DNA of 64,000 bases from JAXGPX01 sp040766745 (GCA_040766745.1 JAXGPX010000002.1:62001-126000); one strand, 5' to 3'; counted from the first letter of the stretch, positions 24,970 through 34,612 are shown. Numbers and translations: made by a program. Notes: generated by a model not told the origin, from the sequence alone.

Positions 24970-25794
24970 TCAAACAGGGGGCTTGCTAGCAATATCGTAC
25001 ATTAGGATGCCTGTAGCGACGGCAAGGTTGAAAGAAGTAACTGACCCGTACATGGGGATTCTTACCTGCAGGTTTCCGGCCTCTAAAACCTGGCCTGAAA
25101 GCCCTGTGCCTTCAGAACCCATTACGGCCACAAGCGGCCTGGGGTAACCGGGGATTTGGGTGATATCATCCCTTGCCCTGCTTGATGTTGTAAGAACAGG
25201 GATTTGGTGCTCGACGCACCATTGCAGCAAAGCACCTGAACTGCCAAACCTTACTATGGGGACGGTATAGAGAGCACCCATGCTTGCCCTGACGCACTCA
25301 GGGTGGTATTGATCAGTAGACTCTCCGCAAATAAACACGCCCGCGAAACCCAAGCAGTCGGCGGTTCGAATAACAGTCCCCAGATTACCTGGGCTTTTGA
25401 CTCCGTCAAGAGCAACATAAATCTCACTGGCAGAAGGCTGCAGTGATTCAACGGTACTGTCATGATAAGCTACCACTGCACCTACCCCCACAGGATTATC
25501 ACGGCCTGAAATGCCCTGGAATGATTCGGCCGTGGCCTCATAACAAGGAATACGGCCTTGAACTTGTGAAAGGACCCTGTAGGCTGCTTCCGATTTGAGC
25601 AATTCAGGACTGTAGACAATAGACTGGACAGGAGCGTTATGTTCAAGGGCGCTCATTACAATAGTAATCCCTTCGGCGAAATAAGCCTGTTTCTCTTCGC
25701 GAAACTTCTTCTGCCTAAGGGATCGTATTTCCTTGATAGTCTTCTTTGAGGCTATTGGCATCTTTATTCTCTTTCCTTCCAAGATTCTTTCCAT
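24970..25794 (-). CDS. TrmH/SpoU-family RNA 2'-O-methyltransferase
   Basis: 274 residues. N-terminal substrate-binding domain starts after SLRQKKFREEKQAYFAEG; catalytic SPOUT knot: motif 1 LDGVKSPGNLGTVIRTAD (Asn and Arg), motif 2 VAVMGSEGTGLS and motif 3 IPMYGSVTSFNLAVA. Methylates ribose in rRNA or tRNA using SAM. ATG 25794 or 25761 (GGAAGGA upstream of the second). Lies between the fmdB-like gene and the hydrogenase operon terminator. Confidence 0.9.
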   Translation of the reverse strand: MERILEGKRIKMPIASKKTIKEIRSLRQKKFREEKQAYFAEGITIVMSALEHNAPVQSIVYSPELLKSEAAYRVLSQVQGRIPCYEATAESFQGISGRDNPVGVGAVVAYHDSTVESLQPSASEIYVALDGVKSPGNLGTVIRTADCLGFAGVFICGESTDQYHPECVRASMGALYTVPIVRFGSSGALLQWCVEHQIPVLTTSSRARDDITQIPGYPRPLVAVMGSEGTGLSGQVLEAGNLQVRIPMYGSVTSFNLAVATGILMYDIASKPPV

Positions 25795-25849
25795 GCCTAT
25801 TATACAATCCTGGCCTCGCTGGCCAAAATATCTTCCGGTTACAGAGTAG

Positions 25850-25881
25850 ATAAAAGGGCCCAGGCATTAACCTGAGCCCTT
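25850..25881 (-). terminator. Terminator of the hydrogenase operon
   Basis: On the minus strand AAGGGCTCAGG, loop TTAATG, CCTGGGCCCTT then TTATC: an 11-bp stem with one mismatch, followed by T-rich sequence, 26 bp after the hydA stop. Confidence 0.85.
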
Positions 25882-25906
25882 GGATTAACCGGTTACCTAT
25901 TTCGTC

Positions 25907-27721
25907 TTAGGAATCGCCTTCACCCGTTGTATCTGTTGATGTTGCTGCAACCCTATCAAGTGCCCATACTCCCTGGTTGTTCTTGTACACCATGTTTCCA
26001 AAGGGCGAACGCCAGGTATAGGTGGTGTGCAAGAGCTGGTGAGACTTGTGGCCCAAGGGCTTGCCAAGGTACGTATCATACAGTTCCTTGACTGCCGGAT
26101 TTTCATGGGACTTGCGCAGGGGCATATTCCGGTCCGCCTCGTAAATAGCAGCTAGCCTTTTCTCTCTAATCTCAGTATCGGTAGGAATAGGCTGGCCGCC
26201 TCCGCCGATGCAGCCTCCGGGACAGGTCATAATCTCAATGAAGTGGTAATTGGCTTCACCTGATTTGACTCTGTCCAGGACTTCCCTGGCGTTTGCCAAT
26301 CCATTGGCTACAGCCACATTCAAAGTGGTACCATTAAGGTCCACAGAAGCTTCTTTAACACCGTCAAGGCCGCGGACTACCTCAAGATCTACATTGGGCA
26401 AAGTCTTGCCTGTGTAGATCTCATATGCAGTTCTAACTGCAGCTTCCATAACTCCGCCTGTGGCTCCGAAGATAACTGCCGCACCTGTTGAAATCCCAAG
26501 AGGCGCATCATATTCTTCTTCAGGGAGATTTCGGAAGTCAATTCCTGCCTGCTTGATCATCCTTGCAAGCTCCCTTACAGTCAGAACATAATCAACATCC
26601 TGATAGCCTGATGAGTTCATCTCAGGCCTCTGGCACTCGAACTTCTTGGCAGTACACGGCATGATTGAAACCACTACCATCTTGGAAGGATCTATCCCAA
26701 TCTTCTCTGCATAGTAGGTCTTGGCAAGGGCACCGAACATCTGCTGAGGTGACTTGCACGATGAGACATTCTCAGCCATATCCGGATAAAACTCCTCCAT
26801 GAACTTGATCCAGCCTGGGCTGCAGGAGGTTATCAAAGGAAGAGCGCCGCCATTTGCCAGCCTGTCAAGAAGTTCGGAACCCTCTTCTAGGATGGTCAAG
26901 TCGGCTGTAAAGTCAGTGTCGAATACCTTGTCGAACCCTAGCTGCCTCAGGGCACTTACCATCTTCCCAGTACTTATGCTGCCTTGAGGAATTCCGAAAG
27001 GCTCTCCAATGGCAACTCTGGTTGCCGGGGCTGTCTGAACCACCACAAACTTATCTGGATCAGCCAAAGCCCTCCATACCTCTTCGGTATAGTCCCTTTC
27101 ATAAAGGGCTCCAACCGGGCACACCAGGGTACACTGGCCGCACTGGACACAGGCGCTATCACCCATGTTCTCACTCCAGGCAGGGCCAACCTGTGTGTCA
27201 AGCCCTCTACCCAACGGCCCAATTGCGTTTACAGACTGGACCTTCTCGCAAACGGCCACACACCGCCTACAGAGTATGCATTTGTTTGGATCCCTTATTA
27301 TGGCCGGAGTTGAGATGTCAACCGGCAATTCTTCCTTGTGGCCTTCAAATCTGACTTTCCTAATCCCCAGCCGCTCTGCCAATTTCTGAAGTTCACAGTT
27401 AAGGTTCCGCGGGCATGTAGGACATTCGTACGGATGGTCAGACAGAATCATCTCTACAGTAACTTTCCGTGAAGCTCGGACTTCAGGAGTATTTGTATGA
27501 ACCACCATGCCAGGAGATACAGGCGTTACACAGGCAGCCTGCAAAGTCTTAGCCCTCTCTACCTGGACTACACACACTCTGCAGCTACCTATGACGTTAA
27601 TGTCCTTCAAGTAGCACAAAGAAGGGATATCAATTCCAACTGACTTTGCCGCCTCTATTATGGTAGTTCCTTCTTCAACGGTTACTTGTTTCCCGTCTAT
27701 AGTCAGGGTTACTAATGCCAT
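25907..27721 (-). CDS. hydA: [FeFe]-hydrogenase catalytic subunit HydA (multimeric, bifurcating type)
   Basis: 604 residues. Order: N-terminal 2Fe-2S domain (CYLKDINVIGSCRVC), His/Cys 4Fe-4S (HPYECPTCPRNLNCEL), two 4Fe-4S (CILCRRCVAVC and CVQCGQCTLVCPVGA), then the H-cluster domain with L1 TSCSPGW, L2 MPCTAKKFE and L3 MTCPGGCIGGGGQP plus the small-subunit tail. All H-cluster Cys are present. Makes or oxidises H2, exchanging electrons with ferredoxin through the partner HydB and NuoE-like subunits. ATG after GGGGGG; 12 bp from hydB. HydEFG maturases are not in the window. Confidence 0.97.
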   Translation of the reverse strand: MALVTLTIDGKQVTVEEGTTIIEAAKSVGIDIPSLCYLKDINVIGSCRVCVVQVERAKTLQAACVTPVSPGMVVHTNTPEVRASRKVTVEMILSDHPYECPTCPRNLNCELQKLAERLGIRKVRFEGHKEELPVDISTPAIIRDPNKCILCRRCVAVCEKVQSVNAIGPLGRGLDTQVGPAWSENMGDSACVQCGQCTLVCPVGALYERDYTEEVWRALADPDKFVVVQTAPATRVAIGEPFGIPQGSISTGKMVSALRQLGFDKVFDTDFTADLTILEEGSELLDRLANGGALPLITSCSPGWIKFMEEFYPDMAENVSSCKSPQQMFGALAKTYYAEKIGIDPSKMVVVSIMPCTAKKFECQRPEMNSSGYQDVDYVLTVRELARMIKQAGIDFRNLPEEEYDAPLGISTGAAVIFGATGGVMEAAVRTAYEIYTGKTLPNVDLEVVRGLDGVKEASVDLNGTTLNVAVANGLANAREVLDRVKSGEANYHFIEIMTCPGGCIGGGGQPIPTDTEIREKRLAAIYEADRNMPLRKSHENPAVKELYDTYLGKPLGHKSHQLLHTTYTWRSPFGNMVYKNNQGVWALDRVAATSTDTTGEGDS

Positions 27722-27733
27722 CTGTATCCCCCC

Positions 27734-30700
27734 TTACTCTTTCACGTCGCACCTGAGGCATCGCTGGGCTTCGCGCTGAGCCTCACGGGCGTCGTAACCT
27801 AGTTCGACTTCGGCAAATGAGTTAACCCGGTCCTTACATGACAAGCATCTGGCATGTACCTTTGCCATCTTCTCCTCAATTACCGGGGCACTGAGCTTCC
27901 GTGCATGCTTGGAGCGGGGCACTACGTCACCGCTGCCGCCAAACATCTTGCTGATGGCAGCTGCAGCCTTCTTTCCTGCTTCAATGGCTTCAACTACTGT
28001 AGCAGGCCCGCTTACACAGTCGCCTCCGGCAAAGACACCAGGTACATCTGTGGCCATAGTCCTTGGATCAGCCGCAAAAGTCCCTCCGCGCCTAATCTCA
28101 AGCCCGTTGCCGGTAAAACCATCAGTTTCAGGTGCCTGGCCAATGGCCGGAATAAACAAGTCACACTCGATATCAAACTCGCTGCCGTCTATAGGATAGG
28201 TTCTGCGGCGGCCTGACGAGTCGAACTCGCCGGCACTCATCCGGACACACTTGACTCTCTCGGCCTTGCCGTTACCTGTAACTTCAGTAGGATTGACCAT
28301 AGGTTCGAACACAATGCCCTCTTCTATGGCTGCTTCGATTTCTTCTCTTTCAGCAGGCATATCCTCTTTACGCCGCCTGTAGACCACTGTAACCTTTTCA
28401 GCGCCTAACCTTCTGGCTGAGCGGGCTGCGTCCATGGCAACGTTTCCGCCGCCTACTACTACCACCTTCTTGCCCTTGACATCCAGGTTCTTGCCAAGGT
28501 TGAGATCCCGCAAGAATACTACTCCTGGCATTGACCCGGGAAGGCCTTCACCTGGAATGCCCATTCGCTGATCCTTGTGTGCACCGATGGCAATAAAGGT
28601 TGCATCATAGTCGTCCCTGAGAGTCTCCCATGAGATATCAGTGCCTACTCTGACTCCGGTCTTTATAGTCACCCCAAGGCTCTTAATAAGCTCAATATCT
28701 TTGTTCAGAGCGTCTTTAGGAAGCCTGTATTGTGGAATTCCCACTGCAAGCATTCCTCCGGCAACCGGAAGAGCTTCGAAGATTGTGACTAAGTGCCCCT
28801 GCAGGGCAAGGTAGTGAGCAGCTGACAAGCCGGCAGGGCCCGCTCCCACAACTGCAACCTTCTTGCCTGTAGGTGCCTTAATGTCAGGCCTGGGCCTGGA
28901 ATCCTTGAGGCTTACAGCATAGTCTGAAGCAAATCGCTTAAGTTCCCTTATGGCAATCGGCTCATCTAGCTGAGATCTTCTGCATCTTGACTCACACGGG
29001 TGGTTACAGACCCGGCCGCAAACTACCGGTAGTGGGTTCTCTCGCAGAATCTCTTCATAGGCTTCGTCAAAACGGCCTTGCCTTACCAAGTCCACGTAAA
29101 TCGGGACATCAACATGGGCAGGGCACGTGTTCTGGCACGGTGCATTAAATAGAGCTGCACATACAGAGGCAGGACACTTTTTGTCCTTGATGTGAGCCTC
29201 GTACTCATCTCTGAAGTACTTAATTGTGGAGAGTACAGGGTTCGGAGCACTCTGGCCCAAGCCGCACAGAGCACTTTCCTTAATAGCATGGCCAAGTTCC
29301 TCGAGGGTCTCAATATCACCCTCTTTGCCCTCTCCTCTGCTAATCCGCTGCAGTATTTCAAGCATTCTCTTGGTTCCGATTCTGCACGGAGCACACTTGC
29401 CGCAAGACTCAGATTGAACGAACTCAAGGAAGAACTTGGCAAGGTCAACCATGCAGGTATCTTCGTCCATAACCACAAAGCCGCCTGAACCCATAATGGT
29501 ACCCAGTTCAGCCAGTGACTCATAATCTACAGGAGTGTTCAGGTACTGGACTGGGATACAACCACCTGATGGGCCTCCGGTCTGAACTGCCTTGAACTTC
29601 TTGCCATTTGGCAGTCCGCCGCCTATATCGAATACGATTTCACCGATTGTGGTCCCCATAGGTACCTCTGCAAGTCCGTTATTGTTAATCTTGCCTGCAA
29701 GGGCAAATACCTTGGTGCCCTTTGACTTCTCTGTACCGATCTGGGTGAACCATTCATGGCCTTTTCTCAATATCACAGGGATATTGGCAAAAGTCTCGAC
29801 GTTATTGATAACAGTGGGTTTTCCCCACAAACCTTCGTTTGCCGGGAAAGGAGGCCTTGGCCTTGGCTCTCCCCTCTTACCCATGATTGAATTCAAGAGT
29901 GCAGTCTCCTCGCCGCAAACAAAGGCACCGGCTCCTAATCTCAGGTCTATGTCAAAATCGAACCCGGAATTAAGAATGTTCTTTCCAAGAAGTCCCAACT
30001 CATGGGCATCGTCTATAGCCTTATACAGCCTTTCAACGGCAAGGGGGTATTCTGCTCGCACATAGACATATCCGTGAGATGCGCCTATTGCATATCCTGC
30101 TATAGTCATTCCTTCGAGCAACCTGTGAGGATCGCCTTCGATTGTTGACCGGTCCATAAATGCGCCCGGGTCTCCCTCGTCGGCGTTACATACTACATAC
30201 TTCGGAGAACCGCTTGCTTTAGCAGCAAAGCCCCATTTCAGACCTGTCGGGAACCCGGCGCCTCCACGGCCCCTGAGCCCCGATTTCTTAACTGAATCAA
30301 TGACTTCTTCCGGTTTCATCTTTAGTGCCTTGGCCAGGCCAAAGTACCCGTCTCTTGCAATATACTCCTTAATCGACTCAGGATTGATTATCCCGCAGTC
30401 TTCAAGCACTATTCTAGTCTGCTTATGGAAAAACGGAATATCTTCGAAATCTACTACCGCTGTCTGAGTCTCAGGCTCTGTGTAGAGCAGTCTTTCAAGA
30501 ACCCGTCCCTTAACCAAGTGCTCCTCGATGAGCTCAGGAACATCCTCTTCGTGAACCTGGCAGTAAAAGACTCCTTCAGGGTATATCATCATATTCGGGC
30601 CGAAACGACAGAACCCGAAACACCCTGTCTCGATTACTTTTACTTCTTTATCCAGTCCAACTCGGGCGATTTCCCTTTCCAGAGCTTCTTTGAGGACGAT

Positions 30701-30763
30701 GCTGCCCGATGCATGGCACCCGGTACCGGAACATACAAGGATGTGACTTCTGTAGAACTCCAT
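27734..30763 (-). CDS. hydB: HydB-type NuoF subunit fused to a GltD-like NAD(P)H/FAD module
   Basis: 1009 residues. (1) Thioredoxin-like 2Fe-2S domain with VCSGTGCHASG and ETGCFGFCRF (1-100). (2) NuoF core: GLRGRGGAGFPTGLKW (NADH/FMN), NADEGDPGAFMDRS, SLBB, and ESCGKCAPCRIGTKRM for a 4Fe-4S (about 120-530). (3) From about 545 a GltD/NfnB-like part: Cys-rich PCQNTCPAHVDVP, FAD loop VAVVGAGPAGLSAAHYL, second nucleotide loop VVVVGGGNVAMDAARSA followed by YRRR (typical NADPH choice), GGDCVSGPATVVEAIEAG. (4) C-terminal CLSC and CLRC. Ordinary HydB ends in two ferredoxin clusters instead. Suggests a complex handling NADH, NADPH, ferredoxin and H2. Confidence 0.93.
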   Translation of the reverse strand: MEFYRSHILVCSGTGCHASGSIVLKEALEREIARVGLDKEVKVIETGCFGFCRFGPNMMIYPEGVFYCQVHEEDVPELIEEHLVKGRVLERLLYTEPETQTAVVDFEDIPFFHKQTRIVLEDCGIINPESIKEYIARDGYFGLAKALKMKPEEVIDSVKKSGLRGRGGAGFPTGLKWGFAAKASGSPKYVVCNADEGDPGAFMDRSTIEGDPHRLLEGMTIAGYAIGASHGYVYVRAEYPLAVERLYKAIDDAHELGLLGKNILNSGFDFDIDLRLGAGAFVCGEETALLNSIMGKRGEPRPRPPFPANEGLWGKPTVINNVETFANIPVILRKGHEWFTQIGTEKSKGTKVFALAGKINNNGLAEVPMGTTIGEIVFDIGGGLPNGKKFKAVQTGGPSGGCIPVQYLNTPVDYESLAELGTIMGSGGFVVMDEDTCMVDLAKFFLEFVQSESCGKCAPCRIGTKRMLEILQRISRGEGKEGDIETLEELGHAIKESALCGLGQSAPNPVLSTIKYFRDEYEAHIKDKKCPASVCAALFNAPCQNTCPAHVDVPIYVDLVRQGRFDEAYEEILRENPLPVVCGRVCNHPCESRCRRSQLDEPIAIRELKRFASDYAVSLKDSRPRPDIKAPTGKKVAVVGAGPAGLSAAHYLALQGHLVTIFEALPVAGGMLAVGIPQYRLPKDALNKDIELIKSLGVTIKTGVRVGTDISWETLRDDYDATFIAIGAHKDQRMGIPGEGLPGSMPGVVFLRDLNLGKNLDVKGKKVVVVGGGNVAMDAARSARRLGAEKVTVVYRRRKEDMPAEREEIEAAIEEGIVFEPMVNPTEVTGNGKAERVKCVRMSAGEFDSSGRRRTYPIDGSEFDIECDLFIPAIGQAPETDGFTGNGLEIRRGGTFAADPRTMATDVPGVFAGGDCVSGPATVVEAIEAGKKAAAAISKMFGGSGDVVPRSKHARKLSAPVIEEKMAKVHARCLSCKDRVNSFAEVELGYDAREAQREAQRCLRCDVKE

Positions 30764-30782
30764 CAGGCCTCTCCTCTCTCAC

Positions 30783-31154
30783 TCAGGACTTTTCTTCTAT
30801 ATTCAAAATCCAATCATCTACCGGTTTGTGATTTATGATGTGCGAAAGCACAATTTGCCTTCCCCGGGAAGGATCTACGTTTCCATACACTACCTTCTGC
30901 TGGCCCGGAATGTGAACCTCAACTATAGGTTCCTTTACGCAAAGGCCTACGCAGCCGGTTTCTGTAATAGTAACGTCTAGTTTCTTCCTCTTTCTGAGTT
31001 CGTCAATCATGGCAAGCATTGTCTCCCGGGCACCTGCTGCTATGCCACAGGTCCCCATTCCTACAACAATCCGGGGGCTGCCGGAAGACGAGCGAAGACG
31101 TATTTCTTGAAGTGTCTCTTCTTTAAGGCGCTCAAGGTCTTCCATCGATTTCAA
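30783..31154 (-). CDS. Small thioredoxin-like 2Fe-2S protein of the hydrogenase operon
   Basis: About 123 residues. GMGTCGIAAGA and TETGCVGLCVKEP carry the four Cys of a thioredoxin-fold [2Fe-2S] ferredoxin, like the C-terminal half of NuoE and the first domain of hydB here. Probably passes electrons to hydB or acts as its accessory. TTG 31154 is eight bases from GGGGAGG and fits best; the frame opens at 31160. Overlaps the end of the HATPase gene and ends 19 bp before hydB. Confidence 0.87.
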   Translation of the reverse strand: MKSMEDLERLKEETLQEIRLRSSSGSPRIVVGMGTCGIAAGARETMLAMIDELRKRKKLDVTITETGCVGLCVKEPIVEVHIPGQQKVVYGNVDPSRGRQIVLSHIINHKPVDDWILNIEEKS

Positions 31155-31719
31155 AGACAAAACCTCCCCTGTCGGGACGATAGCCTGCTGTGCCTAATCC
31201 GTCCCTGAGTTTCTCCTCTGTCATCCAAAGAAAAGCCAACTGGCCCATATTCTCATTACCAACTTGAGTTCGTAGTTGCTTTGTGTCTAGACCGAACACT
31301 CCATTTGGGCCCTGGTATGAAAATAGAACGTCTATTGTTGGATTGCCTGCTAAGAATGAAATAATAGTGGCTGCTATATCGCCCAAAGGCTGTCTATCGG
31401 GATGATTGAGCCTGTATCTCACAGTAACGCAAGTTCCGCCTGACAGGTTGGTTTCAATGGAGACTGAACCTCCTGCCATCTTGGCTGCCTGAACCACCAG
31501 GGGAAGGCCTAAGCCCACCTTCTTCCTGGGCGAAGAAGTATAGAAGGGATCAAGAGCACGAGCTTGGTCCTCCCGGCTCATTCCCTTTCCGTCATCGGAT
31601 ACTGTTACTTCGAGCAGATCCTCGTCGATGCTCTCCAAGATGCCGACCTGGACATTCTGAGCACCGGCGTGGGCGCTGTTCTGCATAAGATCAAGCAAGT
31701 GTAAGGATAAATCTACCAT
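31132..31719 (-). CDS. Stand-alone HATPase-domain protein in the hydrogenase operon
   Basis: 195 residues from ATG 31719 (AGGAGG eight bases upstream). GHKL ATPase boxes: LLDLMQNSAHAGA (N box), VSDDGKGMSRED (G1), PRKKVGLGLPLVVQAAKMAGG (G2) and GGTCVTVRY. No histidine phosphoacceptor or receiver is seen. The C-terminal ~70 residues are specific to this family, found next to NuoE-like hydrogenase subunits. A signalling or assembly role is inferred from fold and position only. Confidence 0.85.
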   Translation of the reverse strand: MVDLSLHLLDLMQNSAHAGAQNVQVGILESIDEDLLEVTVSDDGKGMSREDQARALDPFYTSSPRKKVGLGLPLVVQAAKMAGGSVSIETNLSGGTCVTVRYRLNHPDRQPLGDIAATIISFLAGNPTIDVLFSYQGPNGVFGLDTKQLRTQVGNENMGQLAFLWMTEEKLRDGLGTAGYRPDRGGFVFEIDGRP

Positions 31720-31769
31720 CCTACCCACCTCCTTGTTTCCAAAGCGGAACCCCGGGCTGTTTTCATAAA

Positions 31770-32297
31770 CTAGCTCCCGGCCACGTGAACTGTTTCAGAC
31801 TCTGCCTTTTTCCTATAGAGATTCAGAATTGTGGGTACCCTGTCCTCGGTTACCCTTCCGTGAGTGTCTTTGTTTACAGTCATAACCGGCGCCAGGCCGC
31901 AGGCACCAAGACACCTGACAACTTCAACAGTAAACAGGCCGTCTTCGGTTGTATCTCCGGCCTTTATACCAAGTTCCTTCTCGAGCCTTGCGAGAACCTC
32001 AGGTGACCCTCGCACATAACAGGCAGTACCCTGACAAGAAGACACGATATACTTGCCTCTGGGTTTTTCTCTGAACAATGAGTAAAACGTAATCACTCCA
32101 TATACCTCGGAAAGAGAAACTCCCAGATTTTCTGCAATTCGTACCTGTACATCTTTGGGTACATAGCCAAGCCGCTCCTGAACATAATGGAGCACCTGCA
32201 CCAAAGTTCCCCGGTTACCTTTATTCTTCTGAATTACGCGGTCTATCTCGAGGTAAGCTTCAGCACACTCACATTTGTGCTCTGTGTTGTTGGACAC
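31770..32297 (-). CDS. hydC: NuoE-like 24-kDa subunit of the hydrogenase (HydC)
   Basis: 175 residues from GTG 32297 (GGAGGG six bases upstream). Helical N-terminal part, LVQVLHYVQERLGYVPKDVQ, then thioredoxin-fold 2Fe-2S with SSCQGTACYVRGS and VRCLGACGLAPV, the four cluster Cys. Passes electrons between NADH-reducing HydB and the rest of the complex. Head of the structural part hydC-HATPase-2Fe-2S-hydB-hydA. Confidence 0.95.
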   Translation of the reverse strand: MSNNTEHKCECAEAYLEIDRVIQKNKGNRGTLVQVLHYVQERLGYVPKDVQVRIAENLGVSLSEVYGVITFYSLFREKPRGKYIVSSCQGTACYVRGSPEVLARLEKELGIKAGDTTEDGLFTVEVVRCLGACGLAPVMTVNKDTHGRVTEDRVPTILNLYRKKAESETVHVAGS

Positions 32298-32459
32298 TGA
32301 TTTCCCTCCTTCCAGCAATATGCAAGCAGTTCTTGTTGAACTGAACTGTCAACTCCCAGACCGGTACCGCGTTTCCGGATTGATTACCGGCCTGATTTCT
32401 ACCCTGAAACTGCCGTTACATCAATTGCTCATTCTTGGACTGGGGCTTTGTCGTTATCA

Positions 32460-32822
32460 CTATGAAGTGCTACATTCACACTGCTGATTTCCGCAAAGAC
32501 TTTGATATAGGAGCCCTGACATCTCAAAATCCCCGCGTTCAGTCCATAAAACAGCAACTCCCTCCCTTCTTGCCCTTTCACATGTTTCCTCCGGCAGTTC
32601 ACGCTGGCACACTAAGATACATGCCACATCAAGAAGGCTGGCTACGGCCACAATGTTCTCGTGGGTCTGTACCGTCAACCACACATAACCTGGCTTAGCG
32701 CCGGCCATCACGTGAGACAATACGTCGCCCGAGTAGCCGCCTTCGACTGTCCTCAGGCCGCCCTCTTTCGAAAGAGCTTTGGCCTGCAATCCAAACTTAG
32801 AAACTAAATCTTGTACCAGCAT
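32460..32822 (-). CDS. DRTGG-domain protein of the hydrogenase cluster
   Basis: 120 residues. LRTVEGGYSGDVLSHVMAG matches the DRTGG domain start, followed by KPGYVWLTVQTHENIVAVASL. Small DRTGG proteins recur beside Fe-hydrogenase genes; function unknown, possibly ligand sensing. ATG 32822 has AAGGA eight bases upstream; 14 bp behind the H-cluster/HATPase gene. Confidence 0.8.
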   Translation of the reverse strand: MLVQDLVSKFGLQAKALSKEGGLRTVEGGYSGDVLSHVMAGAKPGYVWLTVQTHENIVAVASLLDVACILVCQRELPEETCERARREGVAVLWTERGDFEMSGLLYQSLCGNQQCECSTS

Positions 32823-32836
32823 CGGATCTGTCCTTT

Positions 32837-34612
32837 CTAGCCTTCATTCTTGCTCTCATTGGGCCATCCCATTGCAGGCGGCCGCTTCCCTGCCAAATCC
32901 TTTACCTCCTGGGCAAGGAATTCGAGCCGCTCTCTAAGCCTAAATGTGCAATCCCATACAGAACCCCTGCCAAGAACTATGTCTTCTGCAAAAGCCCTGC
33001 ATGTAGGAGCACCACATGCTCCGCAATCCAGGCCTGGAAGAGTCTTTTCTATGTTTTCAAGTTCAGAAAGCTTGTTTCGGGCTTCCTGCACATCTTCATC
33101 AAGCTTAAAAATGGGCCTTGGAAGAAGCTCTACGCTCATCCAGACTGCAGGATCGTCTTCTGAAATGCCTTCAATCAAGGGGCTTGCAGGGGCATCCTTG
33201 TGGGCATCAGCGAGATCTCTAATCCTGGTCTTGGCCACATATGGATTGGCTACTGTAAGGGCACCGCCTACGCACCCACCTGCACAAGCCTGGGCCTCGA
33301 CAAAATCAATATCAGCAAGTTCCCCCTTCTCAATCTCATCAAACACAGACGCAGCCTGCATTATCCCATCCACTGCCAAACCCCTTACTCCTACAGATGC
33401 CATTTCCCCGCCTGATCTTCCCCAGCCGATTCCATATCCAGATGAAGCGGGAAACTCAGCTTCCTCTGTGATTTGAGAAACGTGCTGGTGTACCCATGTA
33501 TAGGCAGCAGTCATGGACAAAACGGCATCAACAACGGATCTGCCTCTGCCTACAGGCTGCCTTGCCGCAGTTATCTTTGCAGGACACGGAGAAATGAATA
33601 TTGCAGCCGGATTTCGTTCAGGATGCTCGCTCCTGGCTTTGCTCTTTGCAAGCCAGGCCGCAATCTCCATAGGTGCTTCACACGGAATAAGATACTCCAA
33701 AAGCGAAGGATATTTCACTTGAAGAAGCCTGATAACTGCCGGACAGGCACAGGAAATAAGGGGTCTTGGAGCTTTCCTTGCCCTGATGTATTCTCTTGCA
33801 GCCAATGTTACTAAGTCGGCTGCAATGGATACATCGAATACTTCATCGAAACCTCCTTCTACACATAAGGCTGCTTTGACCAACCCAGGCGAAATGTCAT
33901 GAAACTGTCCGTAAAAAGAAGGTGCTATCAGGCCGATTTTGTAATCGAAATTGTCCAGTATATCCCATTGATCAGTGAAGGCCATCTTGGCATGGTTGGG
34001 ACAGCGCCTGATGCATTCTCCGCAATCAATACATCTGTCTTCCAGAATAAAAGCTTTTCCGTTTCTTACACGTACTGCCTCAGTAGGGCATCCCTTAATG
34101 CAGTTTGTGCACCCTTTGCATCTTTCTGCATCAAGCCTGACAGAGTGAAAATACGGCAAACCGATGATATCCTGAGGCCCGGGCAGTATGTTACATATTA
34201 CACAAGTACCCTTACCCACAATCGAGGTAACGTCAAAATGATCAGAGCGGGCTTTGGCGTTGGGCAATCCCATTCCGGCTCCGTACCCCATCTCTCTTAC
34301 CTGGGAAGGAGCCGTTGAGTATCCCTCTTTCATTGCCAGTTCAATGTTTTCTATCCCAGGGCCTGAGTCCTGCACCACAATTTCAAGGGCGCCGTCTTTC
34401 CAAAGGGTCCGTACAGTCCCTTCACTTGCGTGAATTACAATGTTCATGCCAAGTTCATAGGCGCAAATCAGAGCACGCCTTGAAGCATCAGAAGGGAAAC
34501 CTATACTAAGCAGGGCGCGTTTGAGCCTGGATGTCTCCTCGCCTACTCTCCCAAACTCCCCCCGGCCTACAGCATACTGATATATGAGTCTCTCAGGCGG
34601 AAATATCGTCAT
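32837..34612 (-). CDS. H-cluster domain protein with N-terminal HATPase (putative sensory hydrogenase)
   Basis: 591 residues from ATG 34612; the frame opens at 34669 inside the ECF gene. (1) Anti-sigma/RsbW-like HATPase with YELGMNIVIHASEG, VQDSGPGIENIELA and GYGAGMGLPNAK (about 1-130). (2) Two 4Fe-4S: CKGCTNCIKGCPTEA, CIDCGECIRRCPNHA. (3) HydA-like domain in which L1 is SCACPAV, L2 SPCPAKI and L3 ACAGGCVGGA, keeping the four H-cluster Cys but changing residues around them. (4) C-terminal LDCGACGAPTCRAFAEDIV Fe-S motif. Fits group C/D type regulatory hydrogenase relatives. Proposed to sense H2 or redox state and signal through the ATPase. Confidence 0.88.
   Translation of the reverse strand: MTIFPPERLIYQYAVGRGEFGRVGEETSRLKRALLSIGFPSDASRRALICAYELGMNIVIHASEGTVRTLWKDGALEIVVQDSGPGIENIELAMKEGYSTAPSQVREMGYGAGMGLPNAKARSDHFDVTSIVGKGTCVICNILPGPQDIIGLPYFHSVRLDAERCKGCTNCIKGCPTEAVRVRNGKAFILEDRCIDCGECIRRCPNHAKMAFTDQWDILDNFDYKIGLIAPSFYGQFHDISPGLVKAALCVEGGFDEVFDVSIAADLVTLAAREYIRARKAPRPLISCACPAVIRLLQVKYPSLLEYLIPCEAPMEIAAWLAKSKARSEHPERNPAAIFISPCPAKITAARQPVGRGRSVVDAVLSMTAAYTWVHQHVSQITEEAEFPASSGYGIGWGRSGGEMASVGVRGLAVDGIMQAASVFDEIEKGELADIDFVEAQACAGGCVGGALTVANPYVAKTRIRDLADAHKDAPASPLIEGISEDDPAVWMSVELLPRPIFKLDEDVQEARNKLSELENIEKTLPGLDCGACGAPTCRAFAEDIVLGRGSVWDCTFRLRERLEFLAQEVKDLAGKRPPAMGWPNESKNEG

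Noticed and set aside
32837..34612. Calling this gene a second catalytic hydrogenase
   Set aside because: H-cluster Cys are kept but L1/L2 surroundings differ and a HATPase domain is fused; a sensory role fits better.
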